This document shows, piece by piece, positions 26,881 through 36,055 of a DNA stretch of 64,000 nucleotides (positions are counted from its first letter, which is position 1; each line of letters opens with the position of its first letter). Under the pieces are notes generated by a model. It made no database searches. It was not told the DNA's origin and was given only the letters and a program-made list of their open reading frames with translations. Source of the stretch: CAYWWM01 sp965198025 (GTDB lineage: Bacteria; Acidobacteriota; Terriglobia; 2-12-FULL-54-10); contig OZ240237.1 in the NCBI GenBank assembly GCA_965198025.1, forward strand, positions 620,001-684,000, given 5' to 3'. The translations under genes and the position numbers were made by a program.

Positions 26881-28383
26881 ATGCACCAAACTCTCACCCA
26901 GGAATTAGCCCAAATCGTCGGACCGGACGCTGTACTCGTGCGCCGGGAAGACCTGATGCTCTACGAGTACGACGGCTCGACGGAGCGCGCGCTGCCGGAG
27001 GCGGTGGTGTTTCCGGCGACGACGGAGGAGGTCGTGGCGCTGGTCCGATGGGCCAAAGAGCAAGGGCTCGCCATCGTCGGACGAGGCGCCGGGACGGGGC
27101 TGAGCGGCGGCGCGGTGGCGGCGCAGGGCGGCCTCGTGATCGGGTTCTCGCGCATGAAGAAAATCCTTGAGGTTGACATCCCGAACCAGCGCGCGGTTGT
27201 GCAGCCCGGTGTGGTCAATCTCGACCTGTCGGAAGCCGTACGTTCGCGCGGCTATTACTACGCGCCCGACCCGTCGAGCCAGAAGGCCTGCACGATTGGC
27301 GGGAACGTCGCGGAGAACTCCGGCGGGCCACACACGCTCGCCTATGGCGTCACGACCAACCACGTGCTGGGTCTCGAAGTCGTGCTGCCCGACGGCGAGG
27401 TGATCCACACCGGCGGCAAGGCCGTGGACTCGCCCGGCTACGATCTGACGGGCATCCTGGTCGGCTCGGAAGGAACGCTCGGCATCGTCACGCAAGTCAT
27501 CGTGCGCCTGTCGCGTCTTCCGGAAGCGGTCAAAACGCTGCTCGCGATCTTTGAAACGGTGGACGACGCTTCCGAGACCGTGGCCGAGATCACCGCACGC
27601 GCCATCACTCCGGCGGCGCTTGAAATGATGGACCAGTTGACACTCCGGGCCGTCGAATCGGCGACCGGGGCCGGATATCCCCAGGACGCCGCCTCTGTGC
27701 TCCTCGTCGAGCTCGAAGGCTTGCGCGAGGGCGTCGAGGCGCAGGCCGCGCAAATTCAAGAGGTCTGCCGCCGGCACAACGCTCGCAACGTGCGCGTGGC
27801 GCAGTCCGAGAAGGAGCGCCAACTGCTCTGGGCGGGGCGCAAGAACGCCTTCGGCGCGATGGGCCGCATTTCGTCGAACTTCTACGTCCAGGACGGCGTC
27901 ATTCCCCGCACGCGCATCCCCGAGACGCTGCGATTTATCCAGAGCGTGAGCGACCGCATCGGGTTGCAGATCGCGAACGTCTTCCACGCCGGCGACGGCA
28001 ATCTGCACCCGATGATTCTCTTCGACGGCCGCGACCGCGAGCAGTACCGCAAGGTCATCAAAGCGGGAGCCGAGATTCTCGAGTTTTGCATTTCGCTCGG
28101 CGGCTCTCTCACCGGCGAACACGGAATCGGGATGGAAAAAAACGAGCTGATGCCGCTGCTGTTCACTGAGGATGACCTGACCGTGATGGGCAAGGTCAAA
28201 GCGGTGTTCAACCCCGACGGGCGCTTGAATCCGGCCAAAGTCTTCCCCACCACCAAGGGCTGCGGAGAGATTCGCGTGCCGCCGCAGGCCGGGACGATGT
28301 TAGCCACGGAGACACAGAGAAATACCTTTGTAGGAAACGCAAACTCCCTTTCTCCTTTTCTCCTTGTCTCTGTGGCGATTTGA
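26881..28383 (+). CDS. glcD: Glycolate oxidase FAD subunit GlcD
   Basis: A 500-residue FAD-linked oxidase. Key blocks are IVGRGAGTGLSGGAVA (FAD pyrophosphate loop), GGNVAENSGGPHTLAYGVT, GYDLTGILVGSEGTLGIVTQ, and NVFHAGDGNLHP and SLTGEHGIGMEKN, the metal and substrate histidines. It oxidises glycolate or another 2-hydroxyacid with GlcE and GlcF, passing electrons to the quinone pool. The last 26 residues, after VPPQAGTMLA, are unlike the family and come from a small inverted repeat (28303-28376) that has replaced the native stop. The gene is first in a glcD-E-F operon. Confidence 0.93.
   Translation: MHQTLTQELAQIVGPDAVLVRREDLMLYEYDGSTERALPEAVVFPATTEEVVALVRWAKEQGLAIVGRGAGTGLSGGAVAAQGGLVIGFSRMKKILEVDIPNQRAVVQPGVVNLDLSEAVRSRGYYYAPDPSSQKACTIGGNVAENSGGPHTLAYGVTTNHVLGLEVVLPDGEVIHTGGKAVDSPGYDLTGILVGSEGTLGIVTQVIVRLSRLPEAVKTLLAIFETVDDASETVAEITARAITPAALEMMDQLTLRAVESATGAGYPQDAASVLLVELEGLREGVEAQAAQIQEVCRRHNARNVRVAQSEKERQLLWAGRKNAFGAMGRISSNFYVQDGVIPRTRIPETLRFIQSVSDRIGLQIANVFHAGDGNLHPMILFDGRDREQYRKVIKAGAEILEFCISLGGSLTGEHGIGMEKNELMPLLFTEDDLTVMGKVKAVFNPDGRLNPAKVFPTTKGCGEIRVPPQAGTMLATETQRNTFVGNANSLSPFLLVSVAI
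28303..28376. repeat. Inverted repeat at the 3' end of glcD
   Basis: GCCACGGAGACA (28303-28314) and TGTCTCTGTGGC (28365-28376) pair with one mismatch around a pyrimidine-rich spacer. Repeats with this GCCAC-AGAGACA theme are common intergenic elements. Here it is read through by glcD. Confidence 0.65.
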
Positions 28384-28403
28384 TCGGTTGAGGATTCCAA
28401 TTC

Positions 28404-29761
28404 ATGCTTGACGACTCCTGCTGGAAGCGGTTGGCTGAGATCGTCGGTGGTGAGTATTTGACCTTCGATACGGCGCGGCTGAACGGGCGCTGGCCCGGCG
28501 CAGCCCCGAAGGCAATCGTCCGTCCAATCGGGAACAGGTCACGGAAATCCTGCGGCTGGCTCACAGCGGACGCCTTTCCGTCGCTGCCGCCGGGAGCCTG
28601 ACCAAGCAGAGTCTCGGCGGCGCCCCGCGACCGATTGCGTTGCTCCTCTCACTCGAGCGGATGAACCGAATCACCGATTATCAGCCAGCCGACTTGACGG
28701 TGACCGTCGAGGCCGGGGTCCGGATGTCGGAGTTAGCGGCAGCGCTGCGGCGGGAAAAGCAGATTCTCCCGCTCGACGCTCCCTTCGCCGGGGAGGCAAC
28801 CGCGGGCGGCGTGATCGCCACCAACGGAAGCGGCCCGCGGCGGCTCGCTTACGGCACGGCACGCGATATGGTCCTTGGAATCCATTTTGTGACCGCCGAA
28901 GGAACGCTCGCCAAGAGCGGCGGCAAGGTGGTCAAGAACGTTGCCGGCTACGACATGGCGAAGCTGCTGATCGGTTCGCTCGGTTCCTTCGGCATCGTGA
29001 CCGACATAACGTTTAAGACGTTCCCCAATCCGCCCGCCAGTGCGACGCTGCTGTGTGGGTTCGAGAGCGCGGAGCAGGCTCTCCGTGCGGCGCAACGCAT
29101 CCTGCATTCGCCCTTCGCGCCCCAGGCGCTCGATCTGCTCGACTCCGAGGCGTGGAGCCTTCTGCCGGAACGTCCCTTCTCATCTATGCCCTCTACCGCT
29201 TTCGTCCTCGCGATCGGCACCGCAGGGCCGGAACCGGTCGTCGAGCGTATCGGCGGCGAAATCCCCACCCTCCTTCAGGCCGAACGTCTCTCAGAGATAA
29301 TCCGGTTAACCGGCACGGCAGAGTCGGACCTGTGGGGAAAGATTCAGGAGCTCACGCCTTCGTTTTTGCGCGCTCGGAGCGACGGCGTGGTGATCAAATC
29401 ATCGGTCGTCGTGACCCGGATCGAAGAAGTCCTTGCGGCCGCGCAGCACGCCGCCTCGGAAAACGGATTGGCCTCGGCCGCCCTGGCACGGGCCGGAACC
29501 GGGATCGTGTATACCTACTTCTGGCCGAGGACGGAGGAAGCTTCCTCCGACGGCTCGCTATCCAGGTCTTGCGAATTCCTGGTGCGGCAAAGCGAGCAAC
29601 TAGGCGGCAGAGCAGTCGTCGAGTGGGCGCCCGCGAGCGTGAAAGAGAAGGTCAACCTCTGGGGCACGCCCGGAGACGACTTTACCCTGATGCAGCGCCT
29701 CAAAGCCCAATTCGACCCGCACGGGATTTTGAATCCGGGGCGATTCTATGGAGGGATTTAG
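28404..29761 (+). pseudogene. glcE: Glycolate oxidase subunit GlcE, frameshifted near the 5' end
   Basis: The 5' frame (MLDDSCWKRLAEIVGGEYLT ... APKAIVRP) ends in a stop at 28601. The correct continuation (EQVTEILRLAHSGRLSVAAA, GSLTKQSLGGAP) is in another frame from about 28530. Downstream blocks are intact: LLLSLERMNRITDYQPADLT, TAGGVIATNGSGPRRLAYGT, GGKVVKNVAGYDMAKLLIGS, LGSFGIVTDITFKTFP and ...FDPHGILNPGRFYGGI. The FAD loop reads AAGSLTKQSLGG where relatives have AGAGTKQSLGG, so a glycine pair is lost. A one-base assembly error would also explain the shift. GlcE is needed for the known glycolate oxidase. Confidence 0.85.
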
Positions 29762-29801
29762 GGGCGAGATTTAGGGGGGATTTAACAAAGGGGCGAATTT
29801 T

Positions 29802-31145
29802 TTGGAAGCGAACCAAGCACAATCCGACGCGACATTTGCGATCGAAAGTACGCCGAACGCACCCTCGGGATTCTCCGGTTCTGACCAGCCGGAGATGGAG
29901 GACTACTCGCGCTGCATTCGGTGCGGGCTGTGTCTGAACCAGTGTCCGACCTACCGGGAGCTCGGCGTCGAGATGGACTCGCCGCGCGGGCGCATCTACC
30001 AGATGGTCCAGGTGACCGAGGGGCGGCTGCCGCTCGGCGAGAGCTTTGTCCGGCACATAGACCTGTGTCTTGACTGCCGGGCGTGCGAGACGGCCTGCCC
30101 GTCGGGCGTCGAGTACGGGAAGCTCGTCGAGGGCGCGCGCGCGCAGATTCATCAGCATTACAGGCGGCCCCTGATCGAACGCCTGCTGCGGCGTCTCGCG
30201 TTCCAGTACTTGCTACCCAAACCGGCAAACTTGCGGATCGTGGCAGCCTTGATGCGCTTCTACCAGGCGTCGGGGATGCAGGAAATGATCCGCCGAAGCG
30301 ACCTCATGCAATCGTTTCCCCGCCTCGCCCAGGTCGAGCCGCTCGCTCCGGCCATCGAATCGCCGTCGTTTTTTCCGCAGATCGGAAAGGTCTTCCCGGC
30401 ACGGGGGAAACGCCGCTTCCGCGTGGCGTTCCATGCCGGCTGCATCGCCAATGTTGCGTTTGCGCGGTTGCAAGAAGCCACGGTGCGCGTCTTGCAGGCA
30501 AACGGCTGCGAGGTAATCGTGCCGGCGGAGCAGATTTGCTGCGGCGCCTTGCACGTTCACGCCGGTTTGCGCGACGAAGCCCGCGCGCTCGCGCGGCGGA
30601 ACATCGAAGCGTTCTTGCGCGAGCCGGCGGACGCCATTTTGACCAACGCTGCCGGTTGCGGCTCGACGTTGAAAGAATACGGCTATTTACTGCGACACGA
30701 TCCGGAGTGGAAAGAACAAGCGGAAACATTCGCGCGCCGGATGAAAGACGTGACGGAATTCCTCGCCGAGGTCGGGTTGACGCAGCCGATGCGCCCTGTC
30801 CCGGGCGCGGTCACGTATCAGGACTCCTGCCACCTCTCGCACGGGCAGCGCGTGCGCCAACAGCCCCGCATGCTGCTTCAAGCCGTCCCCGGCCTGCGGC
30901 TCGTCGAAATGCCGCTTTCGGACCTCTGTTGCGGCAGCGCCGGCATCTACAACGTCACCGAAACGCGCCTCGCCATGCAGTTGCTGCGGAACAAAATGGA
31001 TGCCGTCAACAGCACCGGCGCCGATACCATCGCCACGGCGAATCCGGGCTGCATTTTGCAATTGCGCGCCGGAGTGAAACTGCACGGACAGGGCCAGCGT
31101 GTCGCCCACATCGTAGAACTGCTCGACCAGGCCTGTGCGGGATAG
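29802..31145 (+). CDS. glcF: Glycolate oxidase iron-sulfur subunit GlcF
   Basis: A 447-residue protein with two ferredoxin-type 4Fe-4S motifs, CIRCGLCLNQCP (38-49) and CLDCRACETACP (89-100). Two CCG domains follow (CIANVAFARLQ ... QICCGALHVHAG and DSCHLSHGQR ... DLCCGSAGIYN). It transfers electrons from GlcDE to the membrane quinone pool. The start used is TTG 29802; an ATG at 29895 (MEDYSRC) is possible and would shorten the N-terminus without losing a motif. It is the third gene of the glcDEF set. Confidence 0.94.
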   Translation: MEANQAQSDATFAIESTPNAPSGFSGSDQPEMEDYSRCIRCGLCLNQCPTYRELGVEMDSPRGRIYQMVQVTEGRLPLGESFVRHIDLCLDCRACETACPSGVEYGKLVEGARAQIHQHYRRPLIERLLRRLAFQYLLPKPANLRIVAALMRFYQASGMQEMIRRSDLMQSFPRLAQVEPLAPAIESPSFFPQIGKVFPARGKRRFRVAFHAGCIANVAFARLQEATVRVLQANGCEVIVPAEQICCGALHVHAGLRDEARALARRNIEAFLREPADAILTNAAGCGSTLKEYGYLLRHDPEWKEQAETFARRMKDVTEFLAEVGLTQPMRPVPGAVTYQDSCHLSHGQRVRQQPRMLLQAVPGLRLVEMPLSDLCCGSAGIYNVTETRLAMQLLRNKMDAVNSTGADTIATANPGCILQLRAGVKLHGQGQRVAHIVELLDQACAG

Positions 31146-31177
31146 TAATCCATCCCGGCTCGAGAATTCTGGCACGC

Positions 31178-31405
31178 TCAAATCCACCCGTGCTGTCGGT
31201 ACTTTCGGAATCCCGCCTTCAGGGCTCTTCGAATCTGTCCTTCGAGTTTGGGCGACAGTTCCCGGATGTAGAAGCAGCTTTCCCCTTTTAGCAACTTCAG
31301 AAGTTCCGGCGGGAATAGCTCCTTGGTCTCCGTGTGCGTGTATACGGGTTGAATGGAGTCCGGGCCGGAATCCCCTGGGAACGGTGGGGGACAATCGAAG
31401 ATCAA
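31178..31405 (-). pseudogene. Small conserved protein fragment (DUF1801-like C-terminus)
   Basis: A 75-codon frame with ELFPPELLKLLKGESCFYIR and ELSPKLEGQIRRALKAGFRK, then YRQHGWI at the end. The S-C-F-x-I pattern and the closing Y-x2-x-GW recall the end of DUF1801 domains. The 5' side runs into the neighbouring insertion element at about 31407, so it is probably the surviving 3' part of a larger gene. Function is unknown. Confidence 0.45.
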
Positions 31406-31418
31406 ACAAGGCAGTGAT

Positions 31419-32498
31419 TTATGCGGCCTGCCGATAGTAGTACCGGAGTATTCCGCCGAGGCGTTCGCGACAGCACACGTTTCCGTTGGCCTCGTCTACC
31501 CCGTTGCTGGGTTCGATCAAGCGGTTACCCAAGCCTTGGTGGCTGCGCTCGCAATGGTAATGGGCCACGAAAGAGCCGATCGCTCGCCGGAGAGAACTCT
31601 CGGTGAAGAAGATCATCCGATCGAGGCACTCGCTCTTGATCGAAAGCACGAATCGCTCGGCGTACGCATTCAGATTCGGGGATCGGACTGGCAGGCGCAC
31701 GACGTTCGTTCCGGCGCCGGTGAGAACGTCACGAAACTCCTCCGTGTACTTCCTGTCGCGATCCAGTATCAGGGAGCGCTTCTCGAGGAGGAATCCGTCG
31801 ACAGCATCGGTCAGATTGTGAGCCACCTGGAGCAGGAAGTGGCTGTCCGGATTCGGTGTGACGCCGGAGACGTGGACGCGTCGAGTCGAGAGCTCCAGGA
31901 AGAACAGGACGTAATAGGTGACGAGGCCCCAGGGGCGGGCCACCTCGACCGTGAAGAAGTCGGCAGCAGCCAACGTTTCCCAGTGTGCCTGCAAGAATGT
32001 GCGCCACGGAGTCCGCTTGCTCCGCTCGTAGGAAGGCTCGATTCCGTTCTCACGGAGAAGGTTCGCAATCATTCCCCGCGAGACTTTGTGGCTGATCTCG
32101 GCGAGAGCGCCTTGGATCCTCGTGTACCCCCATCTGGGATTCTCCCGTGCGATCCGGAGGATCAAGCCTGAGATCTCCGTCTGGATCCGGGGGCGTCCGG
32201 GCTTCTTCCTCCTCGAGCTCCAGTCCCACTTTCTGGTGACGAGCCGCCGATACCAGGACAGGATGGTGTCCGGTGTCACGATCGTTGCCACCGTTTCAAG
32301 CACGCTTCGGGGGAGGGCCTTTCCCTTCACGGCCAACCGACGCCGTTCGCCATCCGTGAGGCGAAGACGCCTCCCGCGGAGCTGTCCCTTGAGGACACGG
32401 TTCTCCTCAACGAGGTAGTCGATGATCTCCTGCTGATGGTGGTTGATCCAGCCAGCGACGGCGAGGATGAAGAACTGCCAAGGGGGAAGTGTGCTCAT
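31419..32498 (-). CDS. Integrase-core (rve) transposase
   Basis: About 359 residues. A coiled N-terminal region (GWINHHQQEIIDYLVEENRV, LKGQLRGRRLRLTDGERRRL) leads to an HTH (NPRWGYTRIQGALAEI) and a DDE integrase core. The core has LAAADFFTVEVARPWGLVTY (first Asp), SLILDRDRKYTEEFRDVL (second Asp) and RSPNLNAYAERFVLSIKSEC (Glu). It belongs to the IS3/IS481 superfamily of single-ORF integrase-like transposases common in acidobacteria. I chose ATG 32498; an in-frame start at 32528 exists. I could not find clear terminal repeats. The gene is intact. Confidence 0.85.
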   Translation of the reverse strand: MSTLPPWQFFILAVAGWINHHQQEIIDYLVEENRVLKGQLRGRRLRLTDGERRRLAVKGKALPRSVLETVATIVTPDTILSWYRRLVTRKWDWSSRRKKPGRPRIQTEISGLILRIARENPRWGYTRIQGALAEISHKVSRGMIANLLRENGIEPSYERSKRTPWRTFLQAHWETLAAADFFTVEVARPWGLVTYYVLFFLELSTRRVHVSGVTPNPDSHFLLQVAHNLTDAVDGFLLEKRSLILDRDRKYTEEFRDVLTGAGTNVVRLPVRSPNLNAYAERFVLSIKSECLDRMIFFTESSLRRAIGSFVAHYHCERSHQGLGNRLIEPSNGVDEANGNVCCRERLGGILRYYYRQAA

Positions 32499-32682
32499 AG
32501 CGGGCGATGGTAATCCCGCGACTGCCAAGATTGCAAACCGTTGCCTGCGCCGTGGTTACGGTCCGGTCGAGTTTTTGGACAGGACGAGCAACAGTGAAAA
32601 TGCTCTAGAATCCGATGAGGCCTGAAAGTGCCACTATATTATGCGGGATCCAGCAACTCGGGAATTTAGACGAAAATCCGGG

Positions 32683-34398
32683 TCAAAAGACTCCGTCCTT
32701 GCTGGAAAAGACTTTTCGACCCCCTACATAAGTTGCCAGGGGATGGATGGAGCGAATCTGTTCTTCCGGAACGGTCAGGACGTCCTGGGACAGGATGAGA
32801 AAATCGGCCAGCTTGCCTGCCTCGATAGAACCTTTCACCTTTTCTTCATAAGTCATGTAGGCGTTATTAATGGTGGATACGCGGAGAGCCTCTTCTCGGC
32901 TGATCTTCTGCGGGGCGCCCGCTAGTTTTCCGTCCACCGTTTTGCGGGTCACATAGAAGTAGATATTGACGAAGGGATTGTTGGTACCGGCTGGCCAATC
33001 GCTCCCGGTGCTAACAACCAGATGATGATCCAGCAGTTCGCGCATGGGCACCGCCCGTTCGGCCCGCTCTTTTCCCCAGCGGCGAATCATCGTATCCGCT
33101 TCGGTGTAGGGCTGGAATTGTGCAGAGACCAGTATCCCCAATCGCGCCATCCGCTCCATTTGATCCGGATGCACCATGGGGGCGTGTTCCACAATCCACC
33201 GCTTGTCGCGGATGGAACTCTGGCGGTCCGCTGCCTCGTAAGCGTCCAGGGCCAGATCCAAGGCTTTATCCCCCTGTATGTGGGTCGAAGGCCGCCAACC
33301 GTATCGATTCATTGTCAGAACTGCTTGGCGGAATTTTTCAGCCGTGACGCGTGGCGCGGTAACGTTACCTTGGGGCGCATCCACATACGGCTCCCGCATG
33401 TAGGCGCCACTGTTCGCAGTACCATCCACGGAAAACTCGGCAACACAATCCAGGCGGAGCCAGTGATCCCCGAACCCAGGACCCACGCCCCAAGGACTCA
33501 GTATCTGCTCCATTTTATCGGCGTCCTCCGGAGCCGCCAACAATCCCATGCTGACGCGCATTGTCAGCTTCCCTTCACGCCAGAGACTCCAATAGGCGCG
33601 CATGGCTTCGGGGGTAAGCGAAATATCCCGGATACTGGTTAAGCCCATCGCGTTTTGCTGTTGCTGCATCTGCAGAATCAGCTCTTTGCTCTCCTCTTCG
33701 GTAAGCGGGGGGATTAGCTTGGCGGCAATCGCAGTAAATACGCCCGTACCCCGAAGAATACCGGTCGGTTCTCCAGTGGGATCTTTCGGAACGGGAAATC
33801 GTCGGTATCCTACCACGAAAAATTCCGTCTCCCGGCCGACCCCGGCGGCTTTCAGAGCCGCAGTGTTCAAATACGCCTCCCCTCCTGACCGGAATACTAC
33901 GACGGGATGATCCGACGAGATCTGATCGAGTTCTTGCCGGGTAGGCCCCCGTTTCTCCGGGAACTCCCTTTCACTCCAGCCGCCGATGTTCGTGAAGACC
34001 GTTTGGCCTGGCTGGGCATTTGCCACGGCTTGTCGAAGCCGATTCAACATCTCTGCTAACGACGGAACTCCCAGCAGACTGATACCTCGCAACAGCCTTT
34101 CTCCAGCCCTGTACTGATGGTTGTGGTTATCCATCAAGCCTGGAATCACCGCGGAACCGCGCAGGTCGGTCAGGCGCGTGTTGGAGCTTGCCAGAGCCCG
34201 CACTGTGGCATTGCTGCCCACTGCCAAAAACTGGTCTCCTTTGACGGCGAATGCTTCCTGGATACTGAATGCGGAGTCAACCGTAATAATTTTCCCGTTG
34301 TAGAAAATCTCGTCCATCACTATCGCAGGCACTTGTTGGCCGAATAGATCACCTGTCGCCAAAGACATGCATGCAACCACTAACAGCCCAAAGCGCAT
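32683..34398 (-). CDS. Secreted amidohydrolase (Amidohydro_3/YtcJ-like)
   Basis: A 571-residue metal-dependent hydrolase. A signal peptide (MRFGLLVVACMSLATGDLFG, then QQ) suggests export. Metal-ligand blocks are GLMDNHNHQYRAGE (H-x-H), RPSTHIQGDKALDLAL, IVEHAPMVHPDQMERMARLG and VVSTGSDWPAGTNNPF (the catalytic Asp). The C-terminal beta-sandwich closes with GSIEAGKLADFLILSQD. I chose ATG 34398 because AAGGAGGGCGATT precedes it and a signal peptide follows; longer frames upstream lack both. It is downstream of the transporter and ubiD genes on the same strand. YtcJ-like proteins hydrolyse amide or imide bonds in small molecules; the substrate is unknown. Confidence 0.88.
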   Translation of the reverse strand: MRFGLLVVACMSLATGDLFGQQVPAIVMDEIFYNGKIITVDSAFSIQEAFAVKGDQFLAVGSNATVRALASSNTRLTDLRGSAVIPGLMDNHNHQYRAGERLLRGISLLGVPSLAEMLNRLRQAVANAQPGQTVFTNIGGWSEREFPEKRGPTRQELDQISSDHPVVVFRSGGEAYLNTAALKAAGVGRETEFFVVGYRRFPVPKDPTGEPTGILRGTGVFTAIAAKLIPPLTEEESKELILQMQQQQNAMGLTSIRDISLTPEAMRAYWSLWREGKLTMRVSMGLLAAPEDADKMEQILSPWGVGPGFGDHWLRLDCVAEFSVDGTANSGAYMREPYVDAPQGNVTAPRVTAEKFRQAVLTMNRYGWRPSTHIQGDKALDLALDAYEAADRQSSIRDKRWIVEHAPMVHPDQMERMARLGILVSAQFQPYTEADTMIRRWGKERAERAVPMRELLDHHLVVSTGSDWPAGTNNPFVNIYFYVTRKTVDGKLAGAPQKISREEALRVSTINNAYMTYEEKVKGSIEAGKLADFLILSQDVLTVPEEQIRSIHPLATYVGGRKVFSSKDGVF

Positions 34399-34637
34399 AA
34401 TCGCCCTCCTTACGATGCAGGCAAGCTTCTGGGAGCTGAGTATTCTTTTTCTCTCAGAATTTCCTGAAAAAATACATCCGTTCAATTCCATCTTCCCCAT
34501 TCGCTCAAAAGCATACGCCGACTGCTCCCTCGAATCAAGCTGAATCGCCCATGCCTGTCGTTGGATAGCACCGCGACTCGTTTTTGGCCTTTGCTGACGT
34601 GGCGTACAGGCAACCAATCAGAAAAGCGACATCAGTT

Positions 34638-35984
34638 TTAGTGCCAAAGCGTGACGAGATTCTTGTACATAAAGTACAAAGAAACTAGGACCAACATCAC
34701 AAGAATCGTATTGGTGAACCACCCGTTCCTATACTTTCCCATTAGTTTGCGATCATTTGTCAGAAGCAATAACGGTAACGCCAATACCGGTATCACCACA
34801 ATCACGATTGAACTAATCGTCAGGACAAGCCAAACCGGGCTCGCATTCGTGAACAGTATGTAGAGCGGCGAAAACGACCAGAACACGATCGCCCAACGGA
34901 AAAGCGGATCATTCCTTGCCGGTGCTCGTTTGTTTCCTTTTTCTGTAGCAGCTTTTTTCAATGAGGGAATGTAACTGCGGCAAATATCCGTAAAGATCAG
35001 CGCATAACCTGTCGTTGCCCCAACGTAGGTGGAAAACGTGGCTCCCCCTAAACCCAGAGCGAAAATAAGCAGCCCTACTGCTCCTTGCGACTGTGAAAAG
35101 ATTCGAACTAGCTGCTCCGGTCCCTCCAGTTTTATCCCAAGGGGGTGCACAGTGCCTGCCGCGGCTATTTGCAGCAGCGCTCCCATCAAGAAGAGACACA
35201 CGACGCCAAATCCGAGATCGAAGCGCTGCTGCTTCATATAGGAAACATCTCGCCAACCTTTTTCATACATGAAGTAGGGATACGTAAGGTTTGTCATCGA
35301 TCCGGCTTCGGTGCCAACGAGAGCCATCAACAATAGCGTGGAGCTGTAAAAGCCAGTCGCACCAGGAATTGTCGGAACGAACGTACCGTGCAAAATGCCC
35401 GTTGGATCGGGGTGTGACAGGGAGGCTGCAATCATCAGGGAAATACCCATGGCAGCGGCCAGCACCTTACTGAAGGACTCGAGTATCGGATAACCGCCCC
35501 AGACCATCATCACGAATCCGGCCCCCATAAAGAAGATGGACCATATGGCGCTGCTCCAGTGTGTCGGCAAGGGAAATAGCAAATCCCCTACAGTGCCCAT
35601 CAGGAGAATCAAGTAAAGGTTGGATAAATGACGAAAAAGAATCAACGCAGCGAATATGATCCAGATGATCCAATTCCCCAAGCGTCCATATCCCTGCAGC
35701 AGGGTTTCACCGGTGACGAGCACATACTTCGCCGATGTGCTTACCCAGACGTAACGGAAGACCAATGTAACGCCCAAAGCCCAGATCAGTGCATACTGGT
35801 AATCGGCGCCCGCGGCGGAATTAGACACAATGTCTCCCGCTCCCATGACTGTCAGCACGTACACCAGACCGGGACCAATGGATTTGATTCGGTTGGTTAA
35901 CGATGGTGTGGGTAGCGCGGCTGCCTGCGTTGGGGCTGCGACGGAAGCCACTGTCATCGCCGCCTGCTCTGGATCCGATGCCAT
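34638..35984 (-). CDS. Nramp-superfamily transporter lacking canonical metal-binding motifs
   Basis: A 448-residue polytopic membrane protein with about 11 hydrophobic segments. The fold signature GPGLVYVLTVMGAGDIVSNS (37-56) occupies the place of the TM1 DPGN motif, but the Asp-Pro-Gly-Asn ligands are absent (GAGDIVSN). The TM6 region GTEAGSMTNLTYP lacks the Met-Pro-His motif as well. It thus belongs to a divergent Nramp-related clade, probably not a classical Mn/Fe importer. It lies 240 bases upstream of the amidohydrolase and 71 bases downstream of a ubiD gene on the same strand, which suggests transport of the pathway substrate or a different ion. Confidence 0.85.
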   Translation of the reverse strand: MASDPEQAAMTVASVAAPTQAAALPTPSLTNRIKSIGPGLVYVLTVMGAGDIVSNSAAGADYQYALIWALGVTLVFRYVWVSTSAKYVLVTGETLLQGYGRLGNWIIWIIFAALILFRHLSNLYLILLMGTVGDLLFPLPTHWSSAIWSIFFMGAGFVMMVWGGYPILESFSKVLAAAMGISLMIAASLSHPDPTGILHGTFVPTIPGATGFYSSTLLLMALVGTEAGSMTNLTYPYFMYEKGWRDVSYMKQQRFDLGFGVVCLFLMGALLQIAAAGTVHPLGIKLEGPEQLVRIFSQSQGAVGLLIFALGLGGATFSTYVGATTGYALIFTDICRSYIPSLKKAATEKGNKRAPARNDPLFRWAIVFWSFSPLYILFTNASPVWLVLTISSIVIVVIPVLALPLLLLTNDRKLMGKYRNGWFTNTILVMLVLVSLYFMYKNLVTLWH

Positions 35985-36055
35985 TGCTGGTCCTTACAAT
36001 ATCCCTCGAGTCAGACTGGAACGACAAAAAAGAATCGAGGCATAGGGTTTACCCG

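Noticed and set aside
26905..28122. 405-codon minus-strand frame opposite glcD
   Set aside because: The plus strand carries a complete GlcD with all motifs; the antisense frame is His/Arg/Asp-rich and matches nothing I know.
30083..31291. 402-codon frame overlapping glcF in another frame
   Set aside because: Arg-rich out-of-frame reading of glcF without any motif.
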